A stretch of 64,000 bases of DNA from Orlajensenia leifsoniae (GTDB lineage: Bacteria; Actinomycetota; Actinomycetes; Actinomycetales; Microbacteriaceae). The position numbers were made by a program, and so were the translations under genes. Below are positions 52,967 through 62,802 of the stretch, piece by piece. Below the pieces are notes generated by a model. The model was given only the letters and a program-made list of their open reading frames with translations. It had not been told where the DNA came from and did not search any database. Each line of letters opens with the position of its first letter. Positions within the stretch are counted from its first letter, which is position 1. The DNA lies in NCBI RefSeq assembly GCF_004570845.1, contig NZ_SPQZ01000001.1:682001-746000 (forward strand), read 5' to 3'.

Positions 52967-53410
52967 TGCGGGCGCGACCGTGTGCAGCGCGTCGAGCATC
53001 GGCGCGAGTTCGGGCTGCTCAGCGGCATCGGCGAGCACGCGCTCGAGCGCCTCGTCGTGGATGGGCTGCGCCCGCTCGTAGAGGGCCCGCCCCGCAGCCG
53101 TGAGCTCCGTGTAGATGCCGCGCCTGTCGTCGGCGCACAGGATGCGGGTGAGCAGCGCGCGCTCTTCGAGCCGCGTCACGAGGCGGGTCGTGGCGCTGGC
53201 GCTCAACGCCGCGGCTCGGGCGAGCTGCTGCATCCGCATGTGCCAACCGTCCTGGCGATTCAGGGCGTCGAGCACCGTGTACTCCACCACCGAGAGCCCG
53301 ACGGATGCCGCCAGCGCGCGTTCCAGCTCGGCCTCGATGAGCCCGTGCAGAGCGGCCAGCGTGCGCCAGCCCTGCGCTCGCACCTCGACTGCGTCGTCGG
53401 CGATGCCCAT
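52955..53410 (-). CDS. MarR-family regulator
   Basis: 151 aa. LHGLIEAELERALAASVGLS, VVEYTVLDALNRQDGWHMRM, QLARAAALSASATTRLVTRL and EERALLTRILCADDRRGIYT give a MarR winged helix with the wing RRGIYTELTAAGR. GAGGA precedes the ATG at 53410. It is divergent from an MFS efflux gene. It likely represses that gene and itself by binding GCAACTA boxes in the 53469-53526 region; efflux or phenolic ligand would release it. Confidence 0.92.
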   Translation of the reverse strand: MGIADDAVEVRAQGWRTLAALHGLIEAELERALAASVGLSVVEYTVLDALNRQDGWHMRMQQLARAAALSASATTRLVTRLEERALLTRILCADDRRGIYTELTAAGRALYERAQPIHDEALERVLADAAEQPELAPMLDALHTVAPAHAR

Positions 53411-53468
53411 GGCGGTCCTCGATCCTCTCGTCGCGTTCGCTGAGCCGCCGGAACGGCCTCACGAAAAG

Positions 53469-53526
53469 TAGTTGCTTGCGCGTTGTATTTGCATGTGCAA
53501 CTATTTATACACCGCGTCTGCAACTA
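53469..53526. promoter_or_regulatory. MarR/MFS intergenic boxes, probable MarR operator
   Basis: Three copies of the GCAACTA motif: inverted at 53469-53475 (TAGTTGC), direct at 53497-53503 and 53520-53526. TTGCA-TG-TGCAA (53489-53500) is a perfect dyad at the centre. Confidence 0.6.
53483..53511 (+). promoter_or_regulatory. Probable promoter of the MFS transporter gene
   Basis: -35 TTGTAT (53483-53488), 17-nt spacer, -10 TATACA (53506-53511). It overlaps the MarR boxes, so the MarR protein would block it. Confidence 0.55.
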
Positions 53527-53578
53527 CCACCGTACGCGCATCATCCCCGAACCCCACCCCAGCACTGGAGAAATCAGC

Positions 53579-54835
53579 ATGCCCGCAGGTTTGATCGCGC
53601 TCGCCATCGGCGGATTCGGCATCGGACTCACCGAGTTCGTCATCATGGGCCTCCTCCCCGAGGTCGCCGCGAGCTTCGACGTCACCGAGGCCGCAGCCGG
53701 CTGGCTCATCTCGGGCTACGCGCTGGCCGTGGTCGTCGGCGCCCTCGGAATCACCGCCGCGACCATCAGGCTCCCCCGCAAGCCCGTGCTCATGGCGCTG
53801 CTGGTGCTCTTCATCGCGGGCAACGCACTCTCGGCCCTCGCGCCCACGTACGGCGTCATGATGAGCGGCCGTGTCATCGCCGCCCTCTGCCACGGCGCCT
53901 TCTTCGGCATCGGCGCGGTGGTGGCCGCGAGCCTCGTGCCGGCGAACCGCAAGGCCGGGGCCGTCGCGATCATGTTCACCGGCCTCACCGCCGCGAACGT
54001 GCTCGGCGTTCCGTTCGGCACCTTCCTCGGCCAGCAGTTCGGCTGGCGCTCCACCTTCTGGGTGATCGCCGCCATCGGAGTCGTCGCCCTCGTGGGCATC
54101 TGGCGGCTCGTGCCGGCAGCGCCCGCGGTGACGGATGCCGCAGGCGAGGCATCCGTCGGCCCGGTGTCCTCCCCAGCGGCACCCAGCCTTCGCACCGAGC
54201 TCGGGGCGTTCCGCTCGGGCCAGGTCTGGCTCTCGCTCACGGTCACCGTGCTCGGCTTCGGCGGCATGTTCGGCGCCTTCACCTACATCGCCTACACCCT
54301 CACCGAGGTGAGCGGCTTCGCCTCGGGCGCGGTTCCGTGGCTCCTCGTGCTGTTCGGCGGCGGCCTCGTCGTCGGCAACTGGCTGGGCGGACGCCTCGCC
54401 GACAGGTCGATCGACGGGACCCTGCTCGGCTTCCTCGGGGCGCTCACCGTCGTGCTCGTGCTGTTCGCGCTGCTGGCCTCGAGCCCCGTCGCGACGGGCG
54501 TGCTGCTCTTCCTCATGGGCGGCTTCGGCTTCGGCACCGTGCCCGGCCTGCAGACCCGCATCATGGGCTACGCCGACGGCGCACCGACCCTGGCCTCGAG
54601 CGCCAACATCGCGGCCTTCAACCTCGGCAACGCTCTGGGCGCGTTCGTGGGCGGGCTGGCCATCACGGCCGGTCTCGGCTACACCTCGCCGCTCTGGGTC
54701 GGCGCCGTCATCACCGCGGCCGCCGTCGTCGTGATGGCCTTCGCCGCCGTCGATGCCCGGCGAACGACGCGCAGAATGGATGGGGTGCGCGCGTCCGCCG
54801 CGACGCCGACCCGGCCCACTCACGCTGTCGCCTGA
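53579..54835 (+). CDS. MFS transporter, DHA1 family (AraJ/Cmx type)
   Basis: 418 aa from the ATG at 53579. Twelve helices. GFGIGLTEFVIMGLLPEVAA opens the fold; VVGALGITAATIRLPRKPVL and the loop after helix 2, then GRVIAALCHGAFFGIGAVVA and GWRSTFWVIAAIGVVALVG (motif A region), and VPGLQTRIMGYADGAPTLA in the second half are DHA1 features. It exports drugs or sugars by proton antiport. MarR control fits a drug efflux role; the DJ-1/PfpI gene follows after 80 bp. Confidence 0.9.
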   Translation: MPAGLIALAIGGFGIGLTEFVIMGLLPEVAASFDVTEAAAGWLISGYALAVVVGALGITAATIRLPRKPVLMALLVLFIAGNALSALAPTYGVMMSGRVIAALCHGAFFGIGAVVAASLVPANRKAGAVAIMFTGLTAANVLGVPFGTFLGQQFGWRSTFWVIAAIGVVALVGIWRLVPAAPAVTDAAGEASVGPVSSPAAPSLRTELGAFRSGQVWLSLTVTVLGFGGMFGAFTYIAYTLTEVSGFASGAVPWLLVLFGGGLVVGNWLGGRLADRSIDGTLLGFLGALTVVLVLFALLASSPVATGVLLFLMGGFGFGTVPGLQTRIMGYADGAPTLASSANIAAFNLGNALGAFVGGLAITAGLGYTSPLWVGAVITAAAVVVMAFAAVDARRTTRRMDGVRASAATPTRPTHAVA

Positions 54836-54915
54836 GCTTCAGCGCCGCGCACCGCACGCACCACGCATCACCACGCATCACCCCGCCGCATCCGGCGCAA
54901 CGAAAGGACATCTCC

Positions 54916-55623
54916 ATGAGCGACATCCTCATGATCGTCACCGGGGCCACGAGCCTCACCCTCAGCGATGGCACCGAGCACCCCACGGGCTTCTGGGCCG
55001 AGGAACTCGTCGTCGCCCACCGCGAGCTGCGTGCCGCCGGCCACGCCATCACCATCGCCACGCCGGGCGGCGTCACCCCCACCGTCGACGCGGGAAGCAT
55101 CTCGGAGGCCGGTGCCGGCGGAGCCGAGAAGGCGGCCGAGCTGCGCGGCTACCTCGACGAGATCGCACCCGAGCTCGCGGCATCCGTGCCCCTCGACACG
55201 ATCGACGTGTCGGCATTCGACGCCGTCGTGCTGCCCGGTGGACACGGACCGATGACCGACCTGGCATTCGACGCGACGACGGGGCGGCTGCTCACCGAGG
55301 CGAACGCCGCCGGAACGATCATCGCTCCGTTCTGCCACGGTCCCGCTGCGCTGCTGTCAGCTGTGGGTGCCGACGGTGACTTCGCCTTCGCCGGACGTCG
55401 CCTCACCGTGTTCACCGATCACGAGGAGCTCACCGGCGGAACCGGCGAGAAGACGCCCTGGTTCGTCGAGACCCGCCTGCGCGAGGCCGGCGCCGTCGTC
55501 GAGACCGGCGCCGACTGGTCGAGCCACGTCGTGGTCGACGGCAACCTGATCAGCGGGCAGAACCCGCAGTCGAGTGGCGCCGTGGCGGCTGCGGTGATCG
55601 AGGCGCTCTCGGCTCGGGCGTGA
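54916..55623 (+). CDS. DJ-1/PfpI-family class I glutamine amidotransferase-like protein
   Basis: 235 aa from the ATG at 54916 (AAAGGACAT upstream). ILMIVTGATSLTLSDGTEHP starts as in the Hsp31/PfpI group; GFWAEELVVAHRELRAAGHA, DAVVLPGGHGPMTDLAF, and the nucleophile elbow APFCHGPAALLSA (Cys followed by His) are clear. The C-terminal part has SSHVVVDGNLISGQNPQSS. These act as glyoxalases, chaperones or peptidases. It is probably co-transcribed with the MFS gene under MarR. Confidence 0.9.
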   Translation: MSDILMIVTGATSLTLSDGTEHPTGFWAEELVVAHRELRAAGHAITIATPGGVTPTVDAGSISEAGAGGAEKAAELRGYLDEIAPELAASVPLDTIDVSAFDAVVLPGGHGPMTDLAFDATTGRLLTEANAAGTIIAPFCHGPAALLSAVGADGDFAFAGRRLTVFTDHEELTGGTGEKTPWFVETRLREAGAVVETGADWSSHVVVDGNLISGQNPQSSGAVAAAVIEALSARA

Positions 55624-55625
55624 GG

Positions 55626-55676
55626 GTGATCTCGATACGTGTCCTCGCTGCGCTTGGGCACTACTCGATCAGCGGG
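55626..55676. repeat. Dispersed palindromic repeat, family 1, copy C
   Basis: Begins GTGATCTCGATACGTGTCC and ends CACTACTCGATCAGCGGG, with GCTGCGCTTGGG in the middle. It starts 3 bp after the DJ-1/PfpI stop and matches 36068-36117 at about 80 percent by eye. Confidence 0.75.
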
Positions 55677-55698
55677 ATGACAGCGAGCGGGAGTGTGA

Positions 55699-56082
55699 TC
55701 AGTCGAAGAGCTCGCTGAGCCAGCTCTCGCGCTTCTTCTTGCGGTAGTAGCCCTGGTCGCCGGACTGCTGGCGTCCTCGATCGTCGTAGCGCCGATCGTC
55801 GCGGCCGCGCTGGTCGTAGCCCTGCTGGTCGTAGCCCTGCTGACCGTAGGTCTGCGCGGGCTGCTCGCCCCAGCTCGGCTGCGACTGTGCGACCGCCGGG
55901 GCCGCAGGCACTGACGGCGACCTGTAGTCCTGGGCCGCCCGAAGCTCGGCGCCCGCGCGTTCGAGGATCTTGTCGAGCTCGCCGCGATCGAGCCACACGC
56001 CGCGGCAGGTGGGGCAGTAGTCGATCTCGACGCCACTGCGCTCGCTCATCACGAGCACGGACTGGTCATTCGGGCACTGCAT
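55699..56082 (-). CDS. Zinc-ribbon (zf-TFIIB) protein with Tyr/Gln/Asp-rich tail
   Basis: 127 aa. An N-terminal ribbon with MQCPNDQSVLVM and DYCPTCRGVWLDRGELDKIL (C-P-x2-D and C-P-x-C) is the zf-TFIIB family. After a Pro/Ala spacer, residues about 78-115 are low complexity (GQQGYDQQGYDQ, GRDDRRYDDRGR, QQSGDQGYYR), followed by a basic and acidic end KKKRESWLSELFD. GAAGGAGAA precedes the ATG. The tail looks disordered. Function is unknown. Confidence 0.8.
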   Translation of the reverse strand: MQCPNDQSVLVMSERSGVEIDYCPTCRGVWLDRGELDKILERAGAELRAAQDYRSPSVPAAPAVAQSQPSWGEQPAQTYGQQGYDQQGYDQRGRDDRRYDDRGRQQSGDQGYYRKKKRESWLSELFD

Positions 56083-56280
56083 CGAACGTTCTCCTTCGTT
56101 GGGGTCTCCTCGACCCTAGGAACGAATTCTGAGCAGATCCCGGATGCCGCCCGCCGCCGGGATCGCGGGCGACGAGGCGCGCAGGTGAAATATGAGTCAA
56201 TCCTCAGCAGTCGAGGGGCTGCGTGTGCCATGATTCCGCCACGGTCCAGTGCGGTGCCGCAGGCTCGAGGGGAGTGGTCG

Positions 56281-57369
56281 ATGACGACATTCGGGGTGGA
56301 AGAGGAGTTCATGTTCCTCGATCCGGAGACCCTACGGCCCGTCGACGTGGGCACCCACGTGCACGAGGCGATGGCGGCGGAGGCCGAGTGGGCGCCGATC
56401 GTCAACCACGAGTACCTCGCCTCGCAGGTGGAGCACACCTCGGCCGTGTTCACCACGCTGACCGAGGCATCCGCAGCCCTCGATCGTTTTCGCCGGGAGG
56501 TCGCCGACAGGGCGAGCAACCTCGACGTGATCGCGGCGAGCGTCGGGATGCCCTTCCAGGCCCCCCTCTACCCGACCATCACCGAGGACGACCGCTACGA
56601 GCGCGTGGTGAGCGACTACCGCCAGATCATCGCCGACCACCAGATCAACGGCCTGCACATGCACGTGGGCATCGCCGACCGCGATGCCGGGGTGCGCGCA
56701 CTCAATCGGGTGCGGTTGTGGATGCCGCTGCTGCAGGCCATGTGCGGCAACTCCCCGTTCTGGCGCGGCGTCGACACCGGCTTCGAGAGCTGGCGCGGCA
56801 TCGTCGTGCGCCGCTGGGCCATATCGGGCTGCCCGCCGGCCTTCGTCGACGCGGCGGACTACGAGCGGCGACTGCGCAACGTCGTGGGCGTCGGCGGCAC
56901 CTTCGACACCGGCATGGTGATGTGGAACGTGCGACTCTCGGAGCACGTGCCCACCCTCGAGGTGCGCGTGTGCGACGCGCAGCTCACGACCGACGACACG
57001 CTGCTGCTGGTCGCCGTGGTGCGCGGCCTCGTGACGACGGCGCTCGCCGAGGCCGCCGATGCCACGCCGAACGTCGCTCCGGAGCTGCTCGACAACGCGC
57101 TCTGGCAGTCGGCGCGCGACGGCCTGCGCGGTCGCCAGCTCGACCCGATCTCCGGCTCGATGATCGAGGCCCGCGCCGCGCTCGACGTGCTGCAGGCCTA
57201 CATCGCCGATCAGCTCGAGGCCGAGGGCGACCGCGAGTTCGTCGCCGCCGGCATCGCCCGTCTGCTGCACGACGGGACGGGCGCGCACCGCCAGCGCGCG
57301 GCGGTGCATGCCGGCGGCCTCCCCGGGCTGGCGCGGCTGCTGCGCGAGAGCGTCACTGCTCCGGTGTGA
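56281..57369 (+). CDS. ybdK: YbdK-family carboxylate-amine ligase (GCS2 type)
   Basis: 362 aa from the ATG at 56281 (GAGGGGAG upstream); an upstream extension is open but not family-like. [15 protein letters not shown] is the family start with the Glu cluster; [30 protein letters not shown] and the nearby RNSP-like [19 protein letters not shown] bind ATP and Mg; [14 protein letters not shown] and [12 protein letters not shown] close the site. It is of the glutamate-cysteine ligase 2 type, with weak ligase activity in E. coli and real thiol roles in some Actinobacteria. Its 3' end overlaps treZ by 17 bp. Confidence 0.9.
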   Translation: MTTFGVEEEFMFLDPETLRPVDVGTHVHEAMAAEAEWAPIVNHEYLASQVEHTSAVFTTLTEASAALDRFRREVADRASNLDVIAASVGMPFQAPLYPTITEDDRYERVVSDYRQIIADHQINGLHMHVGIADRDAGVRALNRVRLWMPLLQAMCGNSPFWRGVDTGFESWRGIVVRRWAISGCPPAFVDAADYERRLRNVVGVGGTFDTGMVMWNVRLSEHVPTLEVRVCDAQLTTDDTLLLVAVVRGLVTTALAEAADATPNVAPELLDNALWQSARDGLRGRQLDPISGSMIEARAALDVLQAYIADQLEAEGDREFVAAGIARLLHDGTGAHRQRAAVHAGGLPGLARLLRESVTAPV

Positions 57370-59128
57370 CTCGCACGATCACGAGGGAGTGAGCTCCGAG
57401 GGTCGGCGGCGCGGCCGCTCCGACCTCGGCGGCCGCGCCATCCGTCTCGGGGGAAGCGAGGAGCACCGTGCTCGGCGGCACCTCGATCGGCGCCCGGGTG
57501 TCGGCGAAGTTCACCGCGACGATCACGTCTCCTCGTCGCATGGTGAGTACGGATGCGCCTCCGTCGGCGACATCCACCTGGGGAAGGTCGGAGCTCCGCA
57601 GCGCCGGCTCCGAGCGCCGCAGCACAGCGAGCTCCCGATAGTACGCGAGCATCCGCGCGTGACGCCCGTGCTGGAGCTCGCTCCAGTCGAGCACCGAGCG
57701 CTCCAGCGTCTCGGGGTGCTGGGGGTCGGGCACGACGTCGCGGTCCCAGCCCATGCGCGCGAACTCCGAGATGCGGCCGTTCGCGACGGCGGCGGCGAGT
57801 TCGGGCTCGGGATGCGAGGTGAAGTACTGCCACGGCGTCGAGGCGGCCCACTCCTCCCCCATGAACAGCATCGGCGTGAACGGACCGAGCAGGGTCAGCG
57901 CCGCGGCTATGGCCAGCTGGCCGTCGTCGAGGGTGTCGGCGAGCCTGTCGCCGATCGCCCGGTTGCCGATCTGGTCGTGGTTCTGGTCGCTCACGACGAG
58001 TCGCCACGATGGTGTGCGATCGAAGTCGAGCGGATGCCCGTGGTTCCGCTCGCGGAACGACGAGTAGGTGCCGTCGTGGAAGAACCCGCGGGTCAGCACC
58101 TTCTGCAGAACCGCGAGGCCGGCGAAGTCCGCGTAGTAGCCGGTGACCTCGCCCGTGAGTGCCACGTGCAGGGCATGGTGGAAGTCGTCGCTCCACTGCG
58201 CCGTGAGGCCGTATCCGTCGGGTCGCGGCTCGATCATGACGGGGTCGTTGAGGTCCGACTCCGCGATGAGGTGCAGCGGGCGTCCGAGTTCGGCGGCGAG
58301 GGCATCCGTCGTCTCCGCGATCTCGGCGAGGATGTGCGTCGGACCGGTGTCGTGCAGCGCGTGCACGGCGTCGAGACGCAGCCCGTCGACACCGTAGTCG
58401 CGCAGCCAGAGCCGCGTGTTGTCGAGGATGTAGCGACGCACTTCTGCGGCATCGGCTCCATCGAGGTTCAGCGCGCTGCCCCACGGGCCGTCCTGCTCGT
58501 GGAGGTAGGGACCGAAGCGCGGCAGCACGTTGCCGCTCGGGCCGAGGTGGTTGTAGACGACGTCCTGGATGACGCCGAGCCCGGCCGCGTGGGCGGCGTC
58601 GACGAAGCGGCGATAGGCCGCCGGTCCGCCGTACGGCTCGTGCACGGCGAACCAGAGCACGCCGTCGTAGCCCCATCCGTGCTCGCCGTTGAAGGCGTTG
58701 ACCGGCAGCAGCTCGATGAAGTCGACGCCGATCGAGCGCAGATGATCGACGTGCTGGGCGGCGGCATCGAGCGTGCCCTCGGGTGTGAAGGTGCCGAGGT
58801 GCAGCTCGTAGATGACGGAGCCCTCGAGGGGGAGTCCGCGCCAGCCGCCGGGTGCGCCGCCCACGCTCGTCTCGGCTGCGGCTGCGCCGGTGCTCAGCGC
58901 GGCCAGGTCGAGCGTGCGCGACAGACCGTGCACGCCGTGCGGCTGCCACAGCGAACGCGGATCCGCCAGCGGCCCGTCGCCGTCGACGACGAAGCCGTAG
59001 TCGAGGCCCGCCGCGACATCGAACGGATGCCGCCACCAGCCGTCGGCGTCAGGAGTCAGCGGCAGGTCCTCGCCGTCGAGGCGCAGCACCACCTCGCGGG
59101 CAGCGGGCGCCCAGACCCCCAGCCTCAT
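57353..59128 (-). CDS. treZ: Malto-oligosyltrehalose trehalohydrolase
   Basis: 591 aa, the usual size. An N-terminal CBM48-like part (about 1-95; [20 protein letters not shown]) leads into the GH13 barrel: [46 protein letters not shown] (nucleophile Asp), [12 protein letters not shown] (acid/base Glu) and [14 protein letters not shown] (third Asp). It cuts trehalose from the maltooligosyl trehalose made by TreY. It overlaps treY by 4 bp. [19 protein letters not shown] is a family mark. Confidence 0.97.
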   Translation of the reverse strand: MRLGVWAPAAREVVLRLDGEDLPLTPDADGWWRHPFDVAAGLDYGFVVDGDGPLADPRSLWQPHGVHGLSRTLDLAALSTGAAAAETSVGGAPGGWRGLPLEGSVIYELHLGTFTPEGTLDAAAQHVDHLRSIGVDFIELLPVNAFNGEHGWGYDGVLWFAVHEPYGGPAAYRRFVDAAHAAGLGVIQDVVYNHLGPSGNVLPRFGPYLHEQDGPWGSALNLDGADAAEVRRYILDNTRLWLRDYGVDGLRLDAVHALHDTGPTHILAEIAETTDALAAELGRPLHLIAESDLNDPVMIEPRPDGYGLTAQWSDDFHHALHVALTGEVTGYYADFAGLAVLQKVLTRGFFHDGTYSSFRERNHGHPLDFDRTPSWRLVVSDQNHDQIGNRAIGDRLADTLDDGQLAIAAALTLLGPFTPMLFMGEEWAASTPWQYFTSHPEPELAAAVANGRISEFARMGWDRDVVPDPQHPETLERSVLDWSELQHGRHARMLAYYRELAVLRRSEPALRSSDLPQVDVADGGASVLTMRRGDVIVAVNFADTRAPIEVPPSTVLLASPETDGAAAEVGAAAPPTLGAHSLVIVRVTPEQ

Positions 59129-61587
59129 CGGGCGCGCCGAGCGTCGTCGGGCTGCGCGTCGTGGGAGAGCTGCGCCGCCAGGGGCGCGAGCAGCGCGACG
59201 GGGTAGTCGGCCAGCAGCTCGGAGACGAGCACCTCACCGCTCCACTCCCTCCCGGTGATCACGTCGACGAGGGAGGCATCCGGCAGCCTGACGACAGTGT
59301 CACCCCAGCCACCGCCGCCGGCGAGGCCCAGCGAGAGCCGGGTGACGACAGTGATGGCACCACCGCGGTCGAAAGCGACGACGTGATCGGCGGCAGCGCC
59401 GTAGGCGGGCACGCCGAGGTACCGAGTGAACAGCTCGGGGTGGTCTCGGCGCAGGCGCAGCGCTCGCGAGGTCACGAGCAGCTTGGCGGCGCCGGAGTCG
59501 TCGACCGGCGGCAGCCAGCCGCCGTCGAGACGCGCCAGCTGCTCGCGGCGCACGGACATGTCGACGGGGCGGCGGTTGTCGGGGTCGACCAGTGAGAGCT
59601 CCCACAGCTCGCTGCCCTGGTAGACGTCGGGAACGCCCGGAGCCGTCAGCTGCACGAGCTTGGCCCCGAGACCGTTCGCGAAGCCGGCTCCGGTCACGGC
59701 GTCGGCGGCACGCTGCACGATGGCTGCGACCTCGGCGTCATCGAAGACGGCGTCGACGGCGTCGTGCATCCGCGCCTCGAAGGCGGTATCCGGGGCCGTC
59801 CAGGTCGTCGACGTTCCGGCCTCGCGGGCCGCCTTCTCGGCGTAGGCGTGCAGGCGCTCGCGCGACGCGGGCCAGGCGCCGACGACGGCCTGCCAGAGCA
59901 GGTTCTCGAAGGCGACGTCGCCGAGCGGCCGTCTCTCGTGCAGGGCGGCGAGGGTCGTGGTCCAGCCGTCGGTCCACTCCGACAGCACCGAGATGCGCGC
60001 GCGCACGTCCTCCCCGCGCTTGGTGTCGTGCGTCGAGAGCGTGGTGAGCGAGAGCGGATAGCCGGCCTGACGCGCGGCCTGGTGGTCGTGGAACCCGGCC
60101 GGATCGACGGCGAACTCGCTGGGGTCGGCGCCCACCTCGGTGAGCGAGGTCAGGCGGGTGTAGCGGTAGAACGCCGTGTCCTCGACGCCCTTCGCCATGA
60201 CCATTCCCGAGGTCTGCTGGAAGCGGACGGCTGCCGGATGCCGCGGGTCGGCCAGGACGGCCGAGACGGCGTCGACGGCCGCGGCGAGGTCGGGCCGGCG
60301 GCGGTGCGCCTCGACCCGGGACTCCTCGAGGTGCCCGGCACCGAAGGGCAGGTAAGAGCGGTACACCGGGAAGCAGGCGAGCAGCTCGCCGAGCGCATCC
60401 GCTCGGGTGTCGAGGTCGAAGCCGGCGTCCTCGAGCTCGGGCAGCGACCGCGCGAGCCGCAGCACCTCGGCGTGCAGGATGCCGTCGGCGATGGCGCGCT
60501 TGGTGCCGTGGATGAGATCGGGCCAGGCCGGCCCGGTGGTGGCGGATGCCGGCTCGATCGCCCCGGCGGCCTGCTCGAGCGCCTCGCGTCCGGTCGGGTC
60601 GACGAAGAGCCGGTCGACCTGGGCGAGGGCGTCGTAGCCGGTCGTGCCGACGGTCGCCCACTCGGGCGGCATGGCCTCGTCGCCCTCGAGGATCTTCTCG
60701 ATCCAGACCGGGGCGCCGCCGGTGAGACGGGCGAGGTCGGCGAGGTAGCGCCCGGGATCGGCGAGGCCGTCGGGATGGTCGACGCGCAGGCCGTCGGCGA
60801 GGCCGTCGCGCACCCAGCGGCCGATCTCCTCGTGCGACTGCTCGAACACCCACGGAACCTCGACCCTGATGGCGGCGAGGGTGTTGACGGCGAAGAAGCG
60901 TCGGTAGTTGAGCTCGGCGTCGGCCCGGCGCCAGTCGACGAGCGCGTAGTGCTGGCGCTCGAGGACGGCGCGGATACGGCCGGGGGCTCCGTCGGCGCCA
61001 CCCTCGACCTGGCCCTCGATGGCCAGCCCGTCGAGGCTGCCCGGGGCGAGCGGGAACCGGTGGTCGTAATAGGCCAGCTCTGCGGAATCCGTGTCGATGG
61101 TCATCGCCGCGAACTCGGAGTCGTCGTCGCTGCCGAGCACCGGCAGCACCAGCTTCCCCTCGCCCGCGTCCCAGTCGACGTCGAAGGCCTCGGCGTAGCG
61201 CGACTCCCGCCCGTGGGTCAGCACGTCCCACCACCACGCGTTCGCCGACGGTGTCGCCACTCCCACGTGGTTGGGCACGATGTCGATGAGCACGCCGAGC
61301 CCCTGCTCCCGGGCAGCGGCGGCGAGACGATCCAGAGCCGCATCGCCACCGCGAGCCGGGTCGACGAGGGCGTGGTCGGTGACGTCGTAGCCGTGGTCGG
61401 AGCCGTCCTCCGCCGCGAGCAGCGGTGAGAGGTAGATCCAGTCGGCGCCGAGGGCACGCACGTAGTCGACGACGGATGCGGCATCGTCGAGGGTGAACCC
61501 CGGCGTGATCTGCAGCCTGTAGGTGGACCGCGGGAGACGCCTCTGCTGCGGCATCCGTTCGCCCGACGTCGAATCCGATTCGTGCAT
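59125..61587 (-). CDS. treY: Malto-oligosyltrehalose synthase
   Basis: 820 aa from the ATG at 61587 (AGGGGGAG upstream). [66 protein letters not shown] (nucleophile Asp), [13 protein letters not shown] (Glu) and [16 protein letters not shown] (Asp) form the GH13 active site in the TreY manner. It turns the reducing-end alpha-1,4 bond of a glucan into alpha,alpha-1,1. First gene of the treY-treZ operon. No treX (debranching) gene is visible here, so it must be elsewhere if present. Confidence 0.97.
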   Translation of the reverse strand: MHESDSTSGERMPQQRRLPRSTYRLQITPGFTLDDAASVVDYVRALGADWIYLSPLLAAEDGSDHGYDVTDHALVDPARGGDAALDRLAAAAREQGLGVLIDIVPNHVGVATPSANAWWWDVLTHGRESRYAEAFDVDWDAGEGKLVLPVLGSDDDSEFAAMTIDTDSAELAYYDHRFPLAPGSLDGLAIEGQVEGGADGAPGRIRAVLERQHYALVDWRRADAELNYRRFFAVNTLAAIRVEVPWVFEQSHEEIGRWVRDGLADGLRVDHPDGLADPGRYLADLARLTGGAPVWIEKILEGDEAMPPEWATVGTTGYDALAQVDRLFVDPTGREALEQAAGAIEPASATTGPAWPDLIHGTKRAIADGILHAEVLRLARSLPELEDAGFDLDTRADALGELLACFPVYRSYLPFGAGHLEESRVEAHRRRPDLAAAVDAVSAVLADPRHPAAVRFQQTSGMVMAKGVEDTAFYRYTRLTSLTEVGADPSEFAVDPAGFHDHQAARQAGYPLSLTTLSTHDTKRGEDVRARISVLSEWTDGWTTTLAALHERRPLGDVAFENLLWQAVVGAWPASRERLHAYAEKAAREAGTSTTWTAPDTAFEARMHDAVDAVFDDAEVAAIVQRAADAVTGAGFANGLGAKLVQLTAPGVPDVYQGSELWELSLVDPDNRRPVDMSVRREQLARLDGGWLPPVDDSGAAKLLVTSRALRLRRDHPELFTRYLGVPAYGAAADHVVAFDRGGAITVVTRLSLGLAGGGGWGDTVVRLPDASLVDVITGREWSGEVLVSELLADYPVALLAPLAAQLSHDAQPDDARRAR

Positions 61588-61664
61588 GCGCTCCCCCTGC
61601 TGTGACCACGGCTGGCGTGACGACGCCGGTGGCTCCACCGGCGTCATCTCAGGGTGTCACGAGT

Positions 61665-62711
61665 TCACCGCTGGGCGTCCCCCCTTGCGTGGATGGCCTC
61701 GATGATCTCCAGCACGCGCACGGCGTCGGCGGGGTCGACGGGAACGGGGGCATCGCGCAGGAGGGTGTCGGCCAGTGCACGGTAGAAGCCGGCGTAGTCG
61801 CCGCGATCGGTGGGCTCGCGGAGGATCGAGCCCTCGAGGCCGAGCTCGCCCCAGCCGTTCTCGGGCTTCTCGCCGAATCCGGCATCCGTCGGCGAACCGC
61901 CGCCCTTGAGTGCGGCCTCCTGGGGGTCGAGGCCCCACGTCGTGTACCCGGCGTCGGAGCCGAGCACGTGGAAGCGGGGTCCGAACTGGGGAGCGAGCGA
62001 ACTCATCCAGAGGTGCGAGATGGTGCCCGAGGCGTGGGTGAGGGCGACGAAGGCGTCGTCATCGGCTCCGGCGCCCTCCCTCAGGGTGCGCACCTCGGCG
62101 TAGACGTCGACGACGGGGCCGAACAACGTGAGCGCCTGGTCGATGAGGTGCGTGCCCAGGTCGTAGAGGATCCCCCCACCGGATGCCGCAGCCGTGCTCG
62201 ACTTCCAGGTGGCGGGCGGCGCGGGCTTCCACCACTCGAATCGGGACTCGAAGCGACGGACCTCGCCGAGTTCGCCCGCGTCGATGAGGCGGCGGAGCGT
62301 GAGGAAGTCGCCGTCCCAGCGGCGGTTCTGGAACACCGTGAGGGTGCCGGCGGATGCCGCAGCCGAGGCGATGAGCGCACGCCCTTCGGCCGCTGTGACG
62401 GCGAACGGCTTGTCGACGACGACCGAGAGCCCTGCGGCGAGCGCGGCCTCGGCGAGCGGAGCGTGCGTCTCGGGCGGTGAGCCGATGACCACGAGGTCGA
62501 GGTCGGCTGCGCGGGCGATCACGTCGTCAGGGCTGTCGACGATGGTCGCGTCGGGATAGAGGCGCTCGGCCTCGGCCCGCCGTTCGGCGTTGGAGGTCAC
62601 GATGACATCGAGCGAGAACTCGTCGTTCGCGGCCAGGAACGGGGCGTGGAACACCCGCCCCGAGGTGCCGAAGCCGATGACGGCGGTGCGGATGGGCTGG
62701 GACGAGGTCAT
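61665..62711 (-). CDS. Gfo/Idh/MocA-family oxidoreductase
   Basis: 348 aa, AGGAG ribosome site. RTAVIGFGTSGRVFHAPFLA is the N-terminal NAD site; VVIGSPPETHAPLAEAALAA, SVVVDKPFAVTAAEGRALI (catalytic Lys in the DKPxA motif) and FQNRRWDGDFLTLRRLIDAG follow; GGGILYDLGTHLIDQALTLF and HVLGSDAGYTTWGLDPQEAA mark the C-terminal domain. It oxidises or reduces a sugar or inositol with NAD(P). The substrate is not clear; the position beside trehalose genes may be chance. Confidence 0.92.
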   Translation of the reverse strand: MTSSQPIRTAVIGFGTSGRVFHAPFLAANDEFSLDVIVTSNAERRAEAERLYPDATIVDSPDDVIARAADLDLVVIGSPPETHAPLAEAALAAGLSVVVDKPFAVTAAEGRALIASAAASAGTLTVFQNRRWDGDFLTLRRLIDAGELGEVRRFESRFEWWKPAPPATWKSSTAAASGGGILYDLGTHLIDQALTLFGPVVDVYAEVRTLREGAGADDDAFVALTHASGTISHLWMSSLAPQFGPRFHVLGSDAGYTTWGLDPQEAALKGGGSPTDAGFGEKPENGWGELGLEGSILREPTDRGDYAGFYRALADTLLRDAPVPVDPADAVRVLEIIEAIHARGDAQR

Positions 62712-62802
62712 GATGCTCCTGTTCGCTGCCGCTTGGTGCGTGCGGCACCTTCATGGATACCACGGCGGGTGAGGCATCCGTTCTTCAGCCAGTGTCGCGA
62801 CG

